Source: Bacteroidota bacterium (lineage in GTDB: Bacteria; Bacteroidota; Bacteroidia; Chitinophagales; BACL12). Taken from it: a stretch of 58,876 nt of DNA. The notes under the pieces were generated by a model. That model was given only the letters and a program-made list of their open reading frames with translations, had not been told where the DNA came from and ran no database searches. The position numbers and the translations under genes are program-made. This document shows positions 7,208-16,426 of this stretch, piece after piece. The stretch covers positions 1 to 58,876 of the forward strand of contig WGOA01000029.1 of the NCBI GenBank assembly GCA_016124275.1. Reading direction: 5' to 3'. Numbering within the stretch: position 1 is the stretch's first letter; each line of letters starts with the position of its first letter.

Positions 7208-10200
7208 CTAGCGCTCCAGCTCCTCCGCCAGGAAACGTCCGGTATGGCTTTCGCGCACGGTGGCAACGGCTTCGGGCGTGCCGCTAGCCACAACTTTACC
7301 GCCGCCGCCGCCGCCCTCGGGGCCCAGGTCAATCAGGTAGTCGGCCACTTTGATCACGTCCATGTTGTGCTCGATGACCAGCACAGTGTTGCCGCGGTCC
7401 ACAAGCCGTTGGAGCACGCCGAGCAGCACACGGACGTCTTCGAAATGCAGTCCGGTGGTGGGTTCGTCCAGGATGTAGAAGGTGCTGCCGGTGTCGCGCT
7501 TGGACAGTTCGGCGGCGAGCTTGACGCGCTGGGCCTCGCCGCCAGAAAGCGTCGTGGACGATTGGCCGATGTGCACATAGCCCAGCCCCACGTCTTGCAG
7601 GGTTTTGAGCTTGCGGAAGATTTTGGGAATGGCCTCAAAGAATTCGACGCCGTCGTCAACAGTCATGTCCAGCACATCGGCAATGGACTTGCCCTTGAAC
7701 AGAACTTCCAGCGTCTCGCGCTGGTAGCGCTTGCCCTGGCACTGATCGCAGACCACATAGACGTCTGGCAGAAAGTTCATTTCAATGGTCTGCACCCCGG
7801 CGCCTTCGCACTTGTCGCAGCGGCCCGCTTTGACATTAAACGAAAAACGCCCCGGCTTGTAGCCCCGAATTTTGGACTCCGGCATCTGCGCAAACAGATC
7901 GCGGATTTCACTGAACAAGCCGATGTACGTGGCCGGATTAGAGCGCGGCGTCCGGCCGATCGGGCTTTGATCAATCTCAATAACCTTATCTATGTTTTCA
8001 AGCCCTTTAATGGACTTGTGTCCCAAAACGGGCCGCGCTACACCATAGACATGGTTATGCAATAGGGGGAAAAGCGTCTCGTTGATGAGCGTCGATTTAC
8101 CGCTGCCACTGACGCCGGTAACGCCAATAAACAATCCCAGGGGAAGATCGAGGTGCACGTTCCGCAAGTTGTTTCCGGATGCCCCTCGCAATTCCAGAAA
8201 CTTCCCATTCCCCTGACGGCGCTCCGCAGGCACCTCAATAGCCAGCGCACCGGACAAGTACTGCGCCGTGAGCGAACCCTGCCGTAAGAATTCTTCCGGA
8301 GAGCCTTGTGCCACCAGCTCACCGCCATGCACACCCGCACCCGGACCCAAATCAAGGATATGGTCGGCGGCCAGCATAATGTCGCGGTCGTGCTCCACAA
8401 CCAGCACGGTGTTGTCGCCGCTGGCCAGGTCGCGCAGGGCGTTGATCAGGCGTTGGTTGTCGCGCTGATGCAGCCCGATGGATGGCTCATCCAACACATA
8501 CGTGATACCGGTAAGTTTGGACCCAATCTGCGTGGCCAGGCGAATGCGCTGGCTCTCCCCGCCGGAAAGCGATCGCGACGGACGATCCAGGCTCAGGTAG
8601 TCCAGACCGACGTTAAGCAAAAAGCCCACCCGGTCGCGGATTTCCTTGAACACATCGCGGCCGATCATGCGCTGCCGATCATCCAGACGCTCTTCTACCG
8701 TGTCCAACCAGAGCGAAAGCCCGCGCAGGTCCATGGCGCTCAGCTCTGCGATGTGCCGCCCATCGATGCGGAACCACAGCGATTCTTCCTTCAAACGCGT
8801 GCCGAGGCAGTCCGGGCAGGTACGCTGCTGCATGAAGCCCTCCGCCCAGCGGCGCATGGCGTCAGACGTGGTGTTGCGGTAGCAATACTCCACCAGGCCG
8901 TTCACCCCGCCGTTGGCCAGTGTGTACCAACGCGACGGGTCCTTTTCGCCTTCGATTTCCGCGCCGTCGGGGTTGCGCCCTTCCAGCACCAGGGTCAGCA
9001 CCGATTCGGGCAACGCGCCCACCGGTACATCCAACTTAAACTTGTGTTTGCGCGCTAACACCTTGAGCTGCTCAAAGAGGTAATTGTCGCGCTCCTCGCC
9101 CAGCGGCGCCAAACCGCCAGCTTTGATGGAAAGCTCGGGGTCAGGCACCACAGCTGCCCGATCCACCGTATGCAATTCGCCCAGACCTTTGCACGTAGGG
9201 CAGGCCCCGTAAGGCGAATTGAAGGAAAACGTATTGGGCGACGGTTCCTCATACGACAAGCCGCTGTCCGGGCACATCAACTGCCGGGAATACGTGCGGT
9301 ACGTGCCCTTATCGTTGTCCTGCACAGCCACCGTGCCCTTGCCCAGCCGCATGGCCGTCTCCAGGCTGCGCTGCCAGCGGCGCAGGTCATCCTGGTTGCC
9401 GTAGAGTTTGTCCACCACCACATCAATGTCGTGGATTTTGTAGCGGTCCACCTGCATTTTAGCTCCGATGTCGCGGATTTCGCCGTCCACGCGCACCTTG
9501 ACATAGCCCATTCGGCGCACCTGTTCAAACAACTCGCGGTAATGCCCCTTGCGCCCGCGAATCATGGGCGCGAGCAACAACAACGGACGCCCGGGAAACG
9601 TTTTCATAACATGCGCTATGATCTGTTCCTCCGTGTAGCGCACCATTTTCTTGCCGCTTTTGTACGACCAGGCCTCGGAGGCCCGCGCAAAAAGCAGACG
9701 CATAAAGTCGTATATTTCCGTTACCGTTCCCACCGTGGACCGCGGATTTCGGCTGGTGGTCTTCTGTTCAATGGAGATAACCGGGCTTAACCCGGTAATG
9801 TTATCCACATCCGGCCGCTCCATGGACCCAATAAACTGCCGTGCATAGGCCGAAAGGCTCTCCATGTAGCGCCGCTGGCCTTCCGCATAAATAGTGTCAA
9901 AGGCCAGCGAAGATTTTCCGCTGCCGCTGATGCCGGTTATGACCACCAGATTGTTCCGGGGAAGGTCAACCGAAAGGTTGCGCAAGTTGTGCACCCGCGA
10001 CCCATGCACCCGGAGCAAGTCAAGGTTGGGAAGCTCCAGGAGTTCAACATCCTGATTATCAATAACTTCTGGCTTTGCTTTGGCTTTACCAGGTTTTTTC
10101 TTGCCGGGGGAAGGGGAGGTTTCGGGCACTGCGACAGTAGGCGTTGGCAGCCGGAGCTCGGGTTTATTGCGGCGCAACGCCAACCCTCCGGCCAGGCCTT

Positions 10201-10237
10201 CGAAATTACCGATTTCAAGCCAGCAGCGGCCTAACAA
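7208..10237 (-). CDS. uvrA: Excinuclease ABC subunit A (UvrA)
   Basis: UvrA is the ATP-driven damage-recognition subunit of nucleotide excision repair. The first Walker A is [13 protein letters not shown] (about residue 100) and the second is [16 protein letters not shown]. Two ABC signatures ([13 protein letters not shown] and [13 protein letters not shown]) and the C-terminal zinc finger (CDKCEGAG ... CDQCQGKR) are present. The first zinc-finger region reads CPDSG ... CPTC, lacking one Cys of the usual CxxC; I recall this as common in Bacteroidota. The N-terminus has a Lys/Pro-rich extension of about 75 residues before the conserved [10 protein letters not shown], and the only upstream start is a TTG, so the start is uncertain. 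The gene converges with aspS, leaving about 100 bases between stops. Confidence 0.95.
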   Translation of the reverse strand: MLGRCWLEIGNFEGLAGGLALRRNKPELRLPTPTVAVPETSPSPGKKKPGKAKAKPEVIDNQDVELLELPNLDLLRVHGSRVHNLRNLSVDLPRNNLVVITGISGSGKSSLAFDTIYAEGQRRYMESLSAYARQFIGSMERPDVDNITGLSPVISIEQKTTSRNPRSTVGTVTEIYDFMRLLFARASEAWSYKSGKKMVRYTEEQIIAHVMKTFPGRPLLLLAPMIRGRKGHYRELFEQVRRMGYVKVRVDGEIRDIGAKMQVDRYKIHDIDVVVDKLYGNQDDLRRWQRSLETAMRLGKGTVAVQDNDKGTYRTYSRQLMCPDSGLSYEEPSPNTFSFNSPYGACPTCKGLGELHTVDRAAVVPDPELSIKAGGLAPLGEERDNYLFEQLKVLARKHKFKLDVPVGALPESVLTLVLEGRNPDGAEIEGEKDPSRWYTLANGGVNGLVEYCYRNTTSDAMRRWAEGFMQQRTCPDCLGTRLKEESLWFRIDGRHIAELSAMDLRGLSLWLDTVEERLDDRQRMIGRDVFKEIRDRVGFLLNVGLDYLSLDRPSRSLSGGESQRIRLATQIGSKLTGITYVLDEPSIGLHQRDNQRLINALRDLASGDNTVLVVEHDRDIMLAADHILDLGPGAGVHGGELVAQGSPEEFLRQGSLTAQYLSGALAIEVPAERRQGNGKFLELRGASGNNLRNVHLDLPLGLFIGVTGVSGSGKSTLINETLFPLLHNHVYGVARPVLGHKSIKGLENIDKVIEIDQSPIGRTPRSNPATYIGLFSEIRDLFAQMPESKIRGYKPGRFSFNVKAGRCDKCEGAGVQTIEMNFLPDVYVVCDQCQGKRYQRETLEVLFKGKSIADVLDMTVDDGVEFFEAIPKIFRKLKTLQDVGLGYVHIGQSSTTLSGGEAQRVKLAAELSKRDTGSTFYILDEPTTGLHFEDVRVLLGVLQRLVDRGNTVLVIEHNMDVIKVADYLIDLGPEGGGGGGKVVASGTPEAVATVRESHTGRFLAEELER

Positions 10238-10379
10238 CGGCCTTTCAAAGCACTCTTATCCTCAAAAAACAGGCGATTACTCAAAAACGTTAAAATTTTT
10301 TGTCCTGTGAACAATTTACGTTCCCTAAACGTCCTTTTAACACTAAGTTTACCTGTCGTTCATATTCAGTTGCGTACTC

Positions 10380-10661
10380 ATGCTTAATTCCATTCATCCA
10401 TCCATGGGTTCTCCTGCCGAAAATCGGGCAGGTTCCAGCCCACCCGATGCGCGGACTTTTGGTCAGCGCATCCTAAAGCAGGAAGGAATCAACCCGGACC
10501 CAAAAGCCGGTACATTCCGCTCCAGCCCATTCTCCACCATCAACAAAGCTTTCGTAGAGCGCCGCATCTGGCGTTTTCGCAGGCAGGAGATTTGGGTCAC
10601 CCTTTTTGAAGTGGCCTTTGTGGGCACTTGCGTCTGGATGTTGTTCCGAAACTTTGGATAA
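10380..10661 (+). CDS. Small membrane protein of unknown function
   Basis: This 93-residue product has a polar, Ser/Pro-rich N-terminal half, a basic stretch (FVERRIWRFRRQEIW) and one C-terminal hydrophobic helix (about residues 72-88, LFEVAFVGTCVWMLF). This fits a tail-anchored inner-membrane protein with the N-terminus inside. An alternative start is Met9 at 10404. It lies between the divergent uvrA and the downstream uvrD, ending 67 bases before uvrD on the same strand. I do not recognise the family, and the call rests on frame, composition and location. Confidence 0.6.
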   Translation: MLNSIHPSMGSPAENRAGSSPPDARTFGQRILKQEGINPDPKAGTFRSSPFSTINKAFVERRIWRFRRQEIWVTLFEVAFVGTCVWMLFRNFG

Positions 10662-10716
10662 ACGTTCTGTTGATCGTTTAAGTCAGATTCCGTTCAGCGA
10701 TCCGGCAAGATTCGGT

Positions 10717-10724
10717 TAATTTCG
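10717..10724 (+). promoter_or_regulatory. Possible -7 promoter box for uvrD (TAATTTCG)
   Basis: TAATTTCG differs at one position from TAnnTTTG and ends 4 bases before the uvrD ATG. No clear -33 element was found, so this is weak. Confidence 0.3.
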
Positions 10725-10728
10725 ACCG

Positions 10729-13029
10729 ATGTCTTCGAATGCTTCTTACCTGCAGGAACTCAATGAGGTTCAACGGCAGGCAGTCACCCATATTCAAGGT
10801 CCGGTCATGATCATTGCCGGTCCAGGATCCGGCAAAACCCGTGTGCTCACCTACCGCATCGCGCACCTGATGCACAGCGGTACGGACCCCTTCGCCATAC
10901 TTGCGCTGACCTTTACCAACAAGGCCGCCCGCGAAATGAAGGAGCGCATCACTTCCGTTCACGGCACGGATGCCCGCAACTTGTGGATGGGCACCTTTCA
11001 CTCCGTTTTTGCGCGCTTGTTGCGGATCGAAGCGCCGCGTTTGGGTTACCCGGCCAATTTTACCATTTACGACACCACCGATTCCAAAAGCCTGATCAAA
11101 AACATTGTCTCCGAGCAACAATTGGACGACAAATTGTACAAGGTCAACACAGTGTACAACCGCATTTCGTCCGCAAAAAACAGCCTGGTCGGGCCCTACC
11201 AATACGTGCAGAACGCCGCTTATACCGCCGACGACGAAAGCGCGGGCCGACCAAAAATGGCCGAACTCTACCGCCTGTACACGGAGCGCTGTTTTCGCGC
11301 GGGAGCCATGGATTTCGACGACCTGCTGCTCAAAACCCATGAGTTGTTAGACAAATTCCCGGATGTGCTGTACAAGTACCAGAACCGCTTCCGGCAGGTC
11401 ATGATCGACGAGTTTCAGGACACCAACGAAGTGCAATACGCCATTGTCAAGCGCCTGGCCGATGTGCACCAAAACATCGCGATTGTGGGCGATGACGCGC
11501 AGAGCATTTACTCCTTTCGCGGAGCCACCATTGCCAACATCCTCAACTTCAAAGTGGATTTTCCGGACACGGTGGTTTACAAGTTGGAACAGAACTACCG
11601 CTCTACGCAGGTCATTGTGGATGCCGCGAACGCCATCATCTCCAAAAACAAGGAGCAGCTGGCCAAAAAAATCTGGACCCAAAACGGCGAAGGCAACAAA
11701 ATCCGGGTCATCCGGGCCATGTCGGACAACGAAGAAGGCAAGCTCGTGTCCGAAACCATTTTCGAACTTAAAATGCGCGAGCACCTGCACAACAAGGACT
11801 TCGCCATTTTGTACCGCACCAATGCCCAAAGCCGCGCTTTCGAAGAATCGCTGCGCCGCCTGAACCTGCCTTATCGCATTTACGGCGGCATCTCGTTCTA
11901 CCAGCGCAAAGAAATCAAGGACCTGTTGGCCTACCTCAAGCTCACGGTCAATCCCGCAGACGAAGAGGCTTTCCGGCGCGTCATCAATTACCCGGTGCGC
12001 GGCATCGGCAAGACCACCATGGAGCGCATGACCATTCTGGCCGACGAAAACCAGTGCTCGCTCTGGCAGGTGGCGGAGAATGCGTCAGCGTTGGGTTTGG
12101 GCCGTTCATCCGGTTCGGTCGAAGGGTTTGTGCAGATGATCCGCAGCTTTACCGCGCTCTCCGAACGGCGCGACGCCTGGGAACTGGCCGACCACATCGC
12201 CAAACAAACCGGCATGCTCAAGGAACTCTATGCCGACAAAAGCGTAGAAGGATTGAGCCGCTACGAAAACTTTCAGGAATTGCTCAACTCCATCAAGGAG
12301 TTTTCGGACCAGACCGGGGAAGTACTGGAAACCGCCGAAGGCGAAACCATTGAGCCCCAGGAGCGCACGCTGGGGGCCTACCTGCAGCAGATCAGCCTGC
12401 TGACAGACCTGGACGAAGAAGGCGACGACGAGGACCGCATCAAGTTGATGACCATTCACGCCGCCAAAGGACTGGAGTTCAAGTGCGTGTTTTCCGTGGG
12501 GCTCGAAGAGAACTTGTTTCCCTCCATGATGGCCATGAACACGCGCGAGGATTTGGAAGAAGAGCGCCGACTGTTCTACGTGGCGGTGACCCGCGCCGAA
12601 AAATTTCTGTACCTCACGTATGCGGGAACCCGCTACAAGTACGGCCAGTTGAACTATTGCGAGCCCAGCCGTTTTCTGGAAGAAGTGCCCGAACAACATC
12701 TGGAATACGTCAGCAGCCGAAAAGCGCAGGCCGCTCCGCAACCGTCGTCGGGGGCTGCGCAGAGCATCCAACGGCAACGCCAGGAGCAGCGCCAGGCCGC
12801 AGCCGCCGATTATTTGCACAAACCGTCGCCCAACTTCGTGCCCGATTCGCCCGAAAAACTGAACATGGGCATGCAGGTGGAGCACCAGCGCTTCGGTTTT
12901 GGCCGCATCGTGGGCCTGGAGGGAAATTCGCCTAACCGCATGGCTACCATTGATTTTGCCGCCGTTGGCCCTAAAAAACTGCTGCTGAAATTCGCCAAAC
13001 TTCGCATTTCCGAAGCTGCAGGCGGTTGA
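10729..13029 (+). CDS. UvrD/PcrA-type superfamily 1 DNA helicase
   Basis: This 766-residue 3'-5' helicase acts in repair and in clearing proteins from DNA. The Q motif is LNEVQRQAV, Walker A is GPGSGKTRVLTYR, motif II is MIDEFQDTN, motif III is GDDAQSIYSFRGA, and motif VI is RRLFYVAVTRAE. The C-terminal ~55 residues (GMQVEHQRFGFGRIVGLEG) form the Tudor-like domain of PcrA/UvrD, which contacts RNA polymerase in characterised members. Length and domain order are normal. It could be named uvrD or pcrA; the sequence does not distinguish them. Confidence 0.94.
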   Translation: MSSNASYLQELNEVQRQAVTHIQGPVMIIAGPGSGKTRVLTYRIAHLMHSGTDPFAILALTFTNKAAREMKERITSVHGTDARNLWMGTFHSVFARLLRIEAPRLGYPANFTIYDTTDSKSLIKNIVSEQQLDDKLYKVNTVYNRISSAKNSLVGPYQYVQNAAYTADDESAGRPKMAELYRLYTERCFRAGAMDFDDLLLKTHELLDKFPDVLYKYQNRFRQVMIDEFQDTNEVQYAIVKRLADVHQNIAIVGDDAQSIYSFRGATIANILNFKVDFPDTVVYKLEQNYRSTQVIVDAANAIISKNKEQLAKKIWTQNGEGNKIRVIRAMSDNEEGKLVSETIFELKMREHLHNKDFAILYRTNAQSRAFEESLRRLNLPYRIYGGISFYQRKEIKDLLAYLKLTVNPADEEAFRRVINYPVRGIGKTTMERMTILADENQCSLWQVAENASALGLGRSSGSVEGFVQMIRSFTALSERRDAWELADHIAKQTGMLKELYADKSVEGLSRYENFQELLNSIKEFSDQTGEVLETAEGETIEPQERTLGAYLQQISLLTDLDEEGDDEDRIKLMTIHAAKGLEFKCVFSVGLEENLFPSMMAMNTREDLEEERRLFYVAVTRAEKFLYLTYAGTRYKYGQLNYCEPSRFLEEVPEQHLEYVSSRKAQAAPQPSSGAAQSIQRQRQEQRQAAAADYLHKPSPNFVPDSPEKLNMGMQVEHQRFGFGRIVGLEGNSPNRMATIDFAAVGPKKLLLKFAKLRISEAAGG

Positions 13030-13037
13030 TCGCTACG

Positions 13038-13081
13038 GCCCTAAAAGCGGCCTGTTTTGCCTAAAAGCCCCGGTTTAGGGG
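13038..13081 (+). terminator. Possible hairpin after uvrD
   Basis: CCCTAAA near 13039 and CCTAAA at 13060-13065 can each pair with TTTAGGGG at 13074-13081, giving alternative stems downstream of the uvrD stop. There is no long T-run, so termination is only a guess. Confidence 0.35.
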
Positions 13082-13083
13082 CG

Positions 13084-13091
13084 TATCTTTG
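13084..13091 (+). promoter_or_regulatory. Bacteroidota -7 promoter box for DUF4290-murA (TATCTTTG)
   Basis: TATCTTTG is an exact match to TAnnTTTG, 5 bases before the ATG at 13097. A TTTG at 13056-13059 lies 24 bases upstream, longer than the usual 19-base spacer. The transcript leader would be very short or absent. Confidence 0.55.
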
Positions 13092-13096
13092 CCCTA

Positions 13097-13756
13097 ATGG
13101 AATACAACACCACGCGAAAGCAACTTGTTATGCGCGAATACGGCCGCAATGTGCAGGCCATCGTGGCGCACCTGCTTACCGTTGAAGACCGCGAAAAGCG
13201 GACGGATTTGGCCTATGGGGTCATTGAAGTCATGATCGCGCTCAACCCGACCATCAAGACCATTGACGACTACAAGCAGAAGCTCTGGGACCAGCTGCAC
13301 ATGATCGCCGACTACCAGTTGGACATTGACGGCCCCTTCCCCGCCCCGGATCGGGCGGTTCTGGAAGCGCCTCCGGAGCGCATTCCCTACCCACAGGAGC
13401 GAAAAGGCCGCATGCATTACGGCCGCAGCATCACCCTGTTGGTAGAAAAAGCGCTGGCCATGGAAGACCTCGAAAAGCGCCATGATTTTGCGCTGGTCAT
13501 CGCCAGTTTCATGAAAATCATCTACCAGAACTGGCACAAAGACAGCGTGGGCGATGACCAGATTCGAAATGATTTGAGAACCATGAGCAAAGGCGTGCTG
13601 GACCTCAGCCCGCAGGATATGCTCAACGCACTGGACCCCAAGCCCGGTCAGCGCAACAAACCGCGCGGCCCGGTCATCGTGGACCGCGCGCTGGAAACCG
13701 CTCGCCGGCCCAACAAAAACCGCAACCGCAACAACCGGGGCCGCCGCCGCCGCTGA
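13097..13756 (+). CDS. DUF4290 family protein
   Basis: This 219-residue protein has the features I associate with DUF4290, a Bacteroidota-restricted family of unknown function: the opening MEYNTTRKQLVMREYGRNVQ and a mostly helical body. The last ~35 residues are strongly basic (RRPNKNRNRNNRGRRRR), suggesting nucleic-acid or ribosome binding; that is an inference from charge only. The stop is 3 bases before the murA start, so the genes are co-transcribed and probably coupled. Confidence 0.85.
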   Translation: MEYNTTRKQLVMREYGRNVQAIVAHLLTVEDREKRTDLAYGVIEVMIALNPTIKTIDDYKQKLWDQLHMIADYQLDIDGPFPAPDRAVLEAPPERIPYPQERKGRMHYGRSITLLVEKALAMEDLEKRHDFALVIASFMKIIYQNWHKDSVGDDQIRNDLRTMSKGVLDLSPQDMLNALDPKPGQRNKPRGPVIVDRALETARRPNKNRNRNNRGRRRR

Positions 13757-13759
13757 CGC

Positions 13760-15064
13760 ATGGACGCATTTTCCATCAAAGGGGGCAAACGACTCCAGGG
13801 TGAGATCGTTCCTCAAGGCGCCAAAAACGAAGCCCTGCAGATTCTCTGCGCTACGTTGCTCACCGACCAGCCGGTCACCATTTCCAACCTTCCGGACATC
13901 CGCGATGTCAACTTCCTCATTGAAATCATCGGTGATTTTGGGGTCAAAGTGCAGCGGCTTTCCAGCGACACCGTCCGCTTTCAGGCAGACGATGTAAACC
14001 TGGACTACCTGCAGAGCCCCGTTTACTCCGAAAAAGGCCGCAAACTGCGCGGCTCGGTCATGATTTTGGGGCCGCTGTTGGCGCGTTTCAAGAAAGCTTC
14101 GCTGCCCAAGCCCGGCGGCGACAAAATTGGTCGCCGACGCCTGGATACCCACTTCATCGGCCTGCAAAACCTGGGCGCCCGCTTTGACTACGACAGCGGC
14201 GACCAGTACTTCCACATCGACGCCAGCCAGCTGGAAGGCTGCTACATGCTGCTGGACGAAGCCTCTGTTACCGGCACAGCCAACGTGGTCATGGCCGCCG
14301 TTTTGGCCAAGGGCACCACTACGCTGTACAACGCCGCCTGCGAACCCTACCTGCAGCAGTTGTGCAAGATGCTCAACCGCATGGGCGCCAAAATCTCCGG
14401 CATCGGCAGCAACCTTTTGACCATTGAAGGCGTGGAAAAACTCGGGGGAACCGAGCACCGTTTGCTGCCCGACATGATCGAAATCGGCAGCTTCATCGCG
14501 CTGGCGGCCATGACCCAGAGCGAAATCACCATCAAGGACGTCTCCTACCCGGACCTCGGCCTCATTCCCGCCGTGTTCCGCCGCATGGGCGTCCAGATGG
14601 AACGCCGCGGCGACGACATCTTCATCCCCGCTCAGGACCACCACGAAATCGAAAACTTCCTGGACGGCTCCATCATGACCGTCGCTGACGCGCCCTGGCC
14701 CGGTTTCACCCCCGACCTGCTCAGCGTTGTTTTAGTTTTGGCCACTCAGGCGAAGGGCTCCGTGCTCATCCATCAAAAGATGTTCGAGAGCCGCCTGTTT
14801 TTCGTGGACAAACTGATTGAAATGGGCGCGCAGATCATTCTCTGCGACCCGCACCGAGCCACCGTCATCGGCATGGACCGCAAACAAGCCCTGCGCGGCA
14901 TTGAAATGACCTCACCCGACATCCGCGCCGGCGTGGCTTTGCTCATCGCCGCGCTTAGTGCGAAGGGCACTTCTGTCATCCACAACATCCACCAGATAGA
15001 CCGGGGTTATCAGTTCATCGACAAGCGCCTGAACGCGCTGGGCGCGGATATCCGGAGGTTGTAA
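13760..15064 (+). CDS. murA: UDP-N-acetylglucosamine 1-carboxyvinyltransferase (MurA), Asp-type active site
   Basis: MurA transfers enolpyruvate from PEP to UDP-GlcNAc, the first committed step of peptidoglycan synthesis. The 434 residues cover the whole EPSP-synthase-like fold, beginning with FSIKGGKRLQGEIVPQGAKN. In the active-site loop, PGGDKIGRRRLDTHFIGLQ, the catalytic Cys (Cys115 in E. coli) is replaced by Asp121. In other bacteria Asp at this site keeps activity and prevents alkylation by fosfomycin. The protein is therefore expected to be fosfomycin-insensitive. It is slightly longer than the E. coli enzyme (419 residues). Confidence 0.95.
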   Translation: MDAFSIKGGKRLQGEIVPQGAKNEALQILCATLLTDQPVTISNLPDIRDVNFLIEIIGDFGVKVQRLSSDTVRFQADDVNLDYLQSPVYSEKGRKLRGSVMILGPLLARFKKASLPKPGGDKIGRRRLDTHFIGLQNLGARFDYDSGDQYFHIDASQLEGCYMLLDEASVTGTANVVMAAVLAKGTTTLYNAACEPYLQQLCKMLNRMGAKISGIGSNLLTIEGVEKLGGTEHRLLPDMIEIGSFIALAAMTQSEITIKDVSYPDLGLIPAVFRRMGVQMERRGDDIFIPAQDHHEIENFLDGSIMTVADAPWPGFTPDLLSVVLVLATQAKGSVLIHQKMFESRLFFVDKLIEMGAQIILCDPHRATVIGMDRKQALRGIEMTSPDIRAGVALLIAALSAKGTSVIHNIHQIDRGYQFIDKRLNALGADIRRL

Positions 15065-15065
15065 A

Positions 15066-15095
15066 GGGTAATTCTAAAAAACATATATAATTACC
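15066..15095. repeat. Small palindrome related to the 16306-16426 element
   Basis: GGTAATT (15067-15073) and AATTACC (15089-15095) are perfect inverted arms around an A/T loop. The left part, GGGTAATTCTAAAAAAC (15066-15082), matches GGGTACTTCTAAAAACC at 16306-16322 in 15 of 17 positions. The right arm contains the stop codon of the minus-strand membrane protein. It may act as a terminator between the convergent genes. Confidence 0.65.
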
Positions 15096-16248
15096 AGTAA
15101 TAGACCAACCTGGCCATGCAGGAATCGCCAGGCGAAAAGTTGCACAGGTACGCGCGAACTTGTTCGTACACCCGCTCCTCAGGATAGGGAGCTGTTTGCA
15201 ATTCGCCCATGGCCCAATACGTGACTTCTACAAAGAGCCCTTGCTCGTCGTCAAAAACATACTTTTCAATATGTTCAGGCAAATTGGCGGCGTGCTCGGG
15301 CGCCAGATAAATTTTGGCAAAAGGCACTTTGTAGGAGTACAAACTGGCTGACAGATAATGGTCCCAGCGGCCAACCAAATTCAGCGCAGGCAGCAACACA
15401 AACACCAGGATGAGCAGCGGTTGCAATAGCGGCGTGCCCTGGGGCCTTAACCAATGAAGTGCTGATTCTTTGGCGGGCCAAAACACCAGCACATTGATGG
15501 CTCCCAACGCCAGATTCCAGGGAATCACGATCAGGTTCCATCCGTAAAACCAGGGGCTCAGTGCTACGGCAATGCCCAAGTGCATGCAAACAAGCCCAAC
15601 CACAGCCACCCGCCGGGTCGAGGGCCACAACAAACCCAACGCCAGCGAAATCTCCGCGACGGGTATCCAATAGCCAGCGCCAAAATCAGCAAAGCGCTCC
15701 TGAAAGTACGGGTTGATCTTGTGGATGCCTGCCCATAGGTAGGTGCCGAACAGGACGATGCTCAGCAGATGCAGTTTCAGGGTGGACTGCCCAGCGGGCA
15801 GTGTCGCGGGCAGTGTCGCGGGCTGTGCCGCGGGCTGCCCGGAGGAAAGCCCACCCTGCTTCGCACCCGCCAGCTCTCTGACCTTTCGCCCTAAACCCAC
15901 CCCACTGACCACCAGCAGCATGGCCAACAATTGCACATAATAGGGCTGCAAACGATTCTGATCTTGCATAATCAATACTATGTACAATAAAAGATATGCT
16001 ATGGTCAGCCCTCGAATAGACCGCGAAAACAAAATCAAAAAGGGCAACACAATAAATACTCCGGCCACAACGGCATCCAGTGGAAAGGAGAAAGCGGGGA
16101 TCCAGCTCAACAGCGGTGCCATCGGGTAGTTCCGCTCCGACAACCACAGCGGGTGGGACAAAAACACTAAGGCCCCCAAAGCCAGGCAAATGACTTGCAA
16201 AACAAGGTCGAGCCGCTTGGCGGGGTCAGAAGGAATGCCCGAAAACAT
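15091..16248 (-). CDS. Polytopic membrane protein of unknown function
   Basis: The 385-residue protein from Met at 16248 has about nine or ten hydrophobic segments, a Pro/Ala/Thr-rich loop near residue 160-180 encoded by 12-base tandem repeats, and a C-terminal soluble region of about 80 residues with acidic and aromatic residues and two Cys. The layout resembles DoxX/HTTM-like membrane proteins, but I see no diagnostic motif. A longer version from GTG at 16353 would include sequence of a palindromic element, so I prefer the later ATG. It is flanked by 17-base direct repeats (15066 and 16306). Confidence 0.7.
   Translation of the reverse strand: MFSGIPSDPAKRLDLVLQVICLALGALVFLSHPLWLSERNYPMAPLLSWIPAFSFPLDAVVAGVFIVLPFLILFSRSIRGLTIAYLLLYIVLIMQDQNRLQPYYVQLLAMLLVVSGVGLGRKVRELAGAKQGGLSSGQPAAQPATLPATLPAGQSTLKLHLLSIVLFGTYLWAGIHKINPYFQERFADFGAGYWIPVAEISLALGLLWPSTRRVAVVGLVCMHLGIAVALSPWFYGWNLIVIPWNLALGAINVLVFWPAKESALHWLRPQGTPLLQPLLILVFVLLPALNLVGRWDHYLSASLYSYKVPFAKIYLAPEHAANLPEHIEKYVFDDEQGLFVEVTYWAMGELQTAPYPEERVYEQVRAYLCNFSPGDSCMARLVYYW
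15796..15838 (-). repeat. 12-bp in-frame tandem repeat
   Basis: Three head-to-tail 12-base units (GGGCAGTGTCGC twice, then GGGCTGTGCCGC) lie inside the membrane-protein gene and encode a short Gln/Pro-Ala-Thr-Leu-Pro repeat in a loop. The unit length keeps the frame. Confidence 0.8.
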
Positions 16249-16305
16249 GGTCTGCCAAAGAAACAGCAGGCAACTGGCTTTGTTGACTAACCTCTCTGCC
16301 TTGCA

Positions 16306-16426
16306 GGGTACTTCTAAAAACCCCAGAGACAAGGCATGCCAAATTTTTAACACCGGAGTTTACTCCTGTAAATGAGGATGTTAAAAATTTGGCATAACGC
16401 AGTATATGGGGTTTTTAGGAGTACCC
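16306..16426. repeat. Two-tier palindromic element after a T9SS gene
   Basis: Outer arms at 16306-16324 (GGGTACTTCTAAAAACCCC) and 16408-16426 are inverted copies with one mismatch in 19. Inner arms at 16336-16352 (ATGCCAAATTTTTAACA) and 16379-16395 are perfect inverted copies of 17 bases. A small GGAGT/ACTCC hairpin sits in the centre. The element starts one base after the stop of the minus-strand gene ending at 16427. It could be a strong terminator or a miniature mobile element; related sequence occurs near 15066 and 52615. Confidence 0.9.

Noticed and set aside
12106-12885. 259-codon ORF opposite uvrD
   Set aside because: Antisense shadow in a GC-rich gene; no start context or family features.
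13094-14644. 516-codon minus-strand ORF opposite DUF4290-murA
   Set aside because: It covers two well-recognised genes on the other strand and is rich in Val/Ala/His as antisense translations of GC-rich genes usually are.
15091-16353. GTG start at 16353 for the membrane protein
   Set aside because: The extra 35 residues are translated from the palindromic element; the ATG at 16248 gives a complete membrane protein.
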